Source: Thermoplasmata archaeon
GTDB lineage: Archaea > Thermoplasmatota > Thermoplasmata > Lutacidiplasmatales > UBA184
Length of the DNA stretch: 6,487 bases
Direction: 5' to 3'
NCBI GenBank assembly: GCA_030040625.1
Contig: JASHTI010000029.1
Coordinates: 1 to 6,487, forward strand
Under the pieces are notes generated by a model, which was given only the letters and a program-made list of their open reading frames with translations, was not told the origin of the DNA and made no database searches. Position numbers and translations under genes: made by a program. Below are positions 5,509 to 6,487 of this stretch, in pieces. The stretch's first letter is position 1. Each line of letters begins with the position of its first letter.

Positions 5509-6487
5509 GTCGTGCCTTGGTCTTCTCCTTCGCCCACGCTCCTACGTCGGCCGGCCCTCCGAGCTGGGGCGCGGCGGCTTCGGCGGGGACTCCTGCCGAG
5601 GCTCCTCCACTCCCCCTGCCCATTCGCCAGCTCCAAGACCAGTTCCGCCTCCTCGTCAACGAGTGCCTCCGCGAGGCGCTCGCCCGGAACCTCACCGCCC
5701 GGAGCTCCCTCTCCCGCTTCGCTCGTGACCAGGCCCGAGACCTCCACATCACCGGCGCCGTCGGCCTCGCCGCCTCCGAGATCGCCCTCGGTCTCGCGGC
5801 GTCCCATCGCCGACGGCTCCGTCGGGCGGTGCCGGCCCGGGTCCCCTACGTACGCACTCCCTTCGTTCGCCTCCCCAAGAGCTGTTTCCACCTTGACGCC
5901 GAGACCGGCAAGCTCCGCCTCTCCCTCCGCGCCGGAGTCTGGGCGTCGGTGATCCTTCGCACCTCCCCCTACCATCGGTCCGTCCTGGCCGACCCCACCC
6001 ACCGATTGACCCAGGTGCACCTCGGTACGCGCCACGCCGTCGCGATCTACGCCCGACACCCGCCCCCCGAGTATGCCCCCGCCTCCCTCGTCGCGCTCGA
6101 CACCAACGAGGGATCGCTCGACGGAGTCCGCGTGACGCCGGAAGGGGCGTCGTTCGTTCGGGTCGCCTTTCCCGAAGTGCGAACGATCCAGTCGACCCAC
6201 GTCACCCGCCGACGGTATCTCGCCCGACGGAAGGCGAACGACCGTCGGGTGCAGCGACGGCTGCTACGACGGGAGGGCACGAGGGAACGACACCGCGTCC
6301 GCAGCCGCCTCCACGCGCTCACCCGCGCCGTCATCGAGCGGCTCGCCGACGACCACGCCGCCCTCGCCCTCGAGGACCTCACCGGCCTCCCTCCGGCTCG
6401 ACGGCGTCGGGGGCGGAAGTCGACGGGGCGCGGAGCGGTCCTCTCGCCCCGATTCCGAGTTCGGCTCTCCCGCTGGCCGCAAGGGGA
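5499..6487 (+). CDS. tnpB: TnpB-family RNA-guided nuclease / IS200-IS605 OrfB, 3' end outside the window
   Basis: This plus-strand frame is open for 329 codons to the window edge with no stop. TnpB proteins are omega-RNA-guided DNA nucleases encoded by IS200/IS605-type elements. The N-terminal part has LVFSF (7-11) and FRLLVNECLREAL (49-61), then VPYVRTPFVRL before the nuclease domain. RuvC-I is LVALDTNEGSLDGV with catalytic D201. A basic helical stretch (TRRRYLARRKANDRRVQRRL) leads to RuvC-II ALALEDLTGL with E292. The protein runs into RFRVRLSRWPQG, typical of the region before the zinc finger, which lies outside with the last Asp. No ATG is available in frame. GTG at 5499 is preferred because it just precedes the conserved LVFSF block; TTG 5517 is an alternative. 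Residues 14-41 are a Pro/Ala-rich linker. No TnpA gene is visible in the window, so this is IS1341-like or a solo tnpB. Arg codon CGA is frequent here and rare in secY. Confidence 0.88.
   Translation, partial: MDPRRALVFSFAHAPTSAGPPSWGAAASAGTPAEAPPLPLPIRQLQDQFRLLVNECLREALARNLTARSSLSRFARDQARDLHITGAVGLAASEIALGLAASHRRRLRRAVPARVPYVRTPFVRLPKSCFHLDAETGKLRLSLRAGVWASVILRTSPYHRSVLADPTHRLTQVHLGTRHAVAIYARHPPPEYAPASLVALDTNEGSLDGVRVTPEGASFVRVAFPEVRTIQSTHVTRRRYLARRKANDRRVQRRLLRREGTRERHRVRSRLHALTRAVIERLADDHAALALEDLTGLPPARRRRGRKSTGRGAVLSPRFRVRLSRWPQG

Noticed and set aside
5445..6200. Minus-strand frame opposite tnpB, Gly/Glu-rich
   Set aside because: It is antisense to TnpB catalytic blocks, has no recognisable domain, and its composition is typical of a shadow frame.

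Overview
The window comes from a very G+C-rich archaeon. The archaeal assignment rests on four observations: an archaeal-type SecY, a DUF106 (Oxa1/EMC3-superfamily) membrane protein, an archaeal-type cytidylate kinase next to a Cbf5/TruB pseudouridine synthase that ends in a PUA domain, and a TATA box with a purine-rich BRE-like element in front of a nearly leaderless start. The order secY - DUF106 - cmk - cbf5 is that of euryarchaeal genomes. Together with the base composition it suggests a terrestrial, high-GC Thermoplasmatota lineage. That placement is inference and not shown by the window.

Layout. The minus strand, read from about 5376 down to 1, carries one tightly packed gene string. 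It starts with the TATA promoter (5370-5376), followed by secY (5342-3564). A 4-nt gap leads to the DUF106 insertase-like gene (3559-2723), which overlaps cmk (2726-2181) by GTGA. A second GTGA overlap joins cmk to cbf5 (2184-1222), and after a 29-nt gap comes a large RND/MMPL-family membrane protein (1192 to beyond position 1). The plus strand, diverging from secY across a 156-nt spacer, carries a TnpB-family (IS200/IS605 OrfB) gene that runs off the right edge at 6487.

How it fits together. SecY is the protein-conducting channel and the DUF106 protein is a probable membrane-protein insertase or chaperone. Cmk supplies (d)CDP, and Cbf5 makes pseudouridine in rRNA and tRNA. The string is therefore a translation/translocation housekeeping operon. 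The MMPL gene at its end is accessory; its long extracellular domain is rich in N-glycosylation sequons. Adenylate kinase and small ribosomal-protein genes, often found interspersed here in other archaea, are absent from the visible stretch. Upstream of secY, where uL15 (rpl15) commonly lies, there is instead the divergent mobile gene.

The most noteworthy points are: SecY has an unusual N-terminal extension of about 65 residues with two extra hydrophobic segments; the DUF106 protein has an acidic N-terminal tail plus an extra hydrophobic segment; a perfect hairpin holds the likely tnpB GTG start exactly in its 3-nt loop; and a TTTGGA-N16-TCCAAA dyad abuts the secY TATA box. I found no tRNA, rRNA or CRISPR array.
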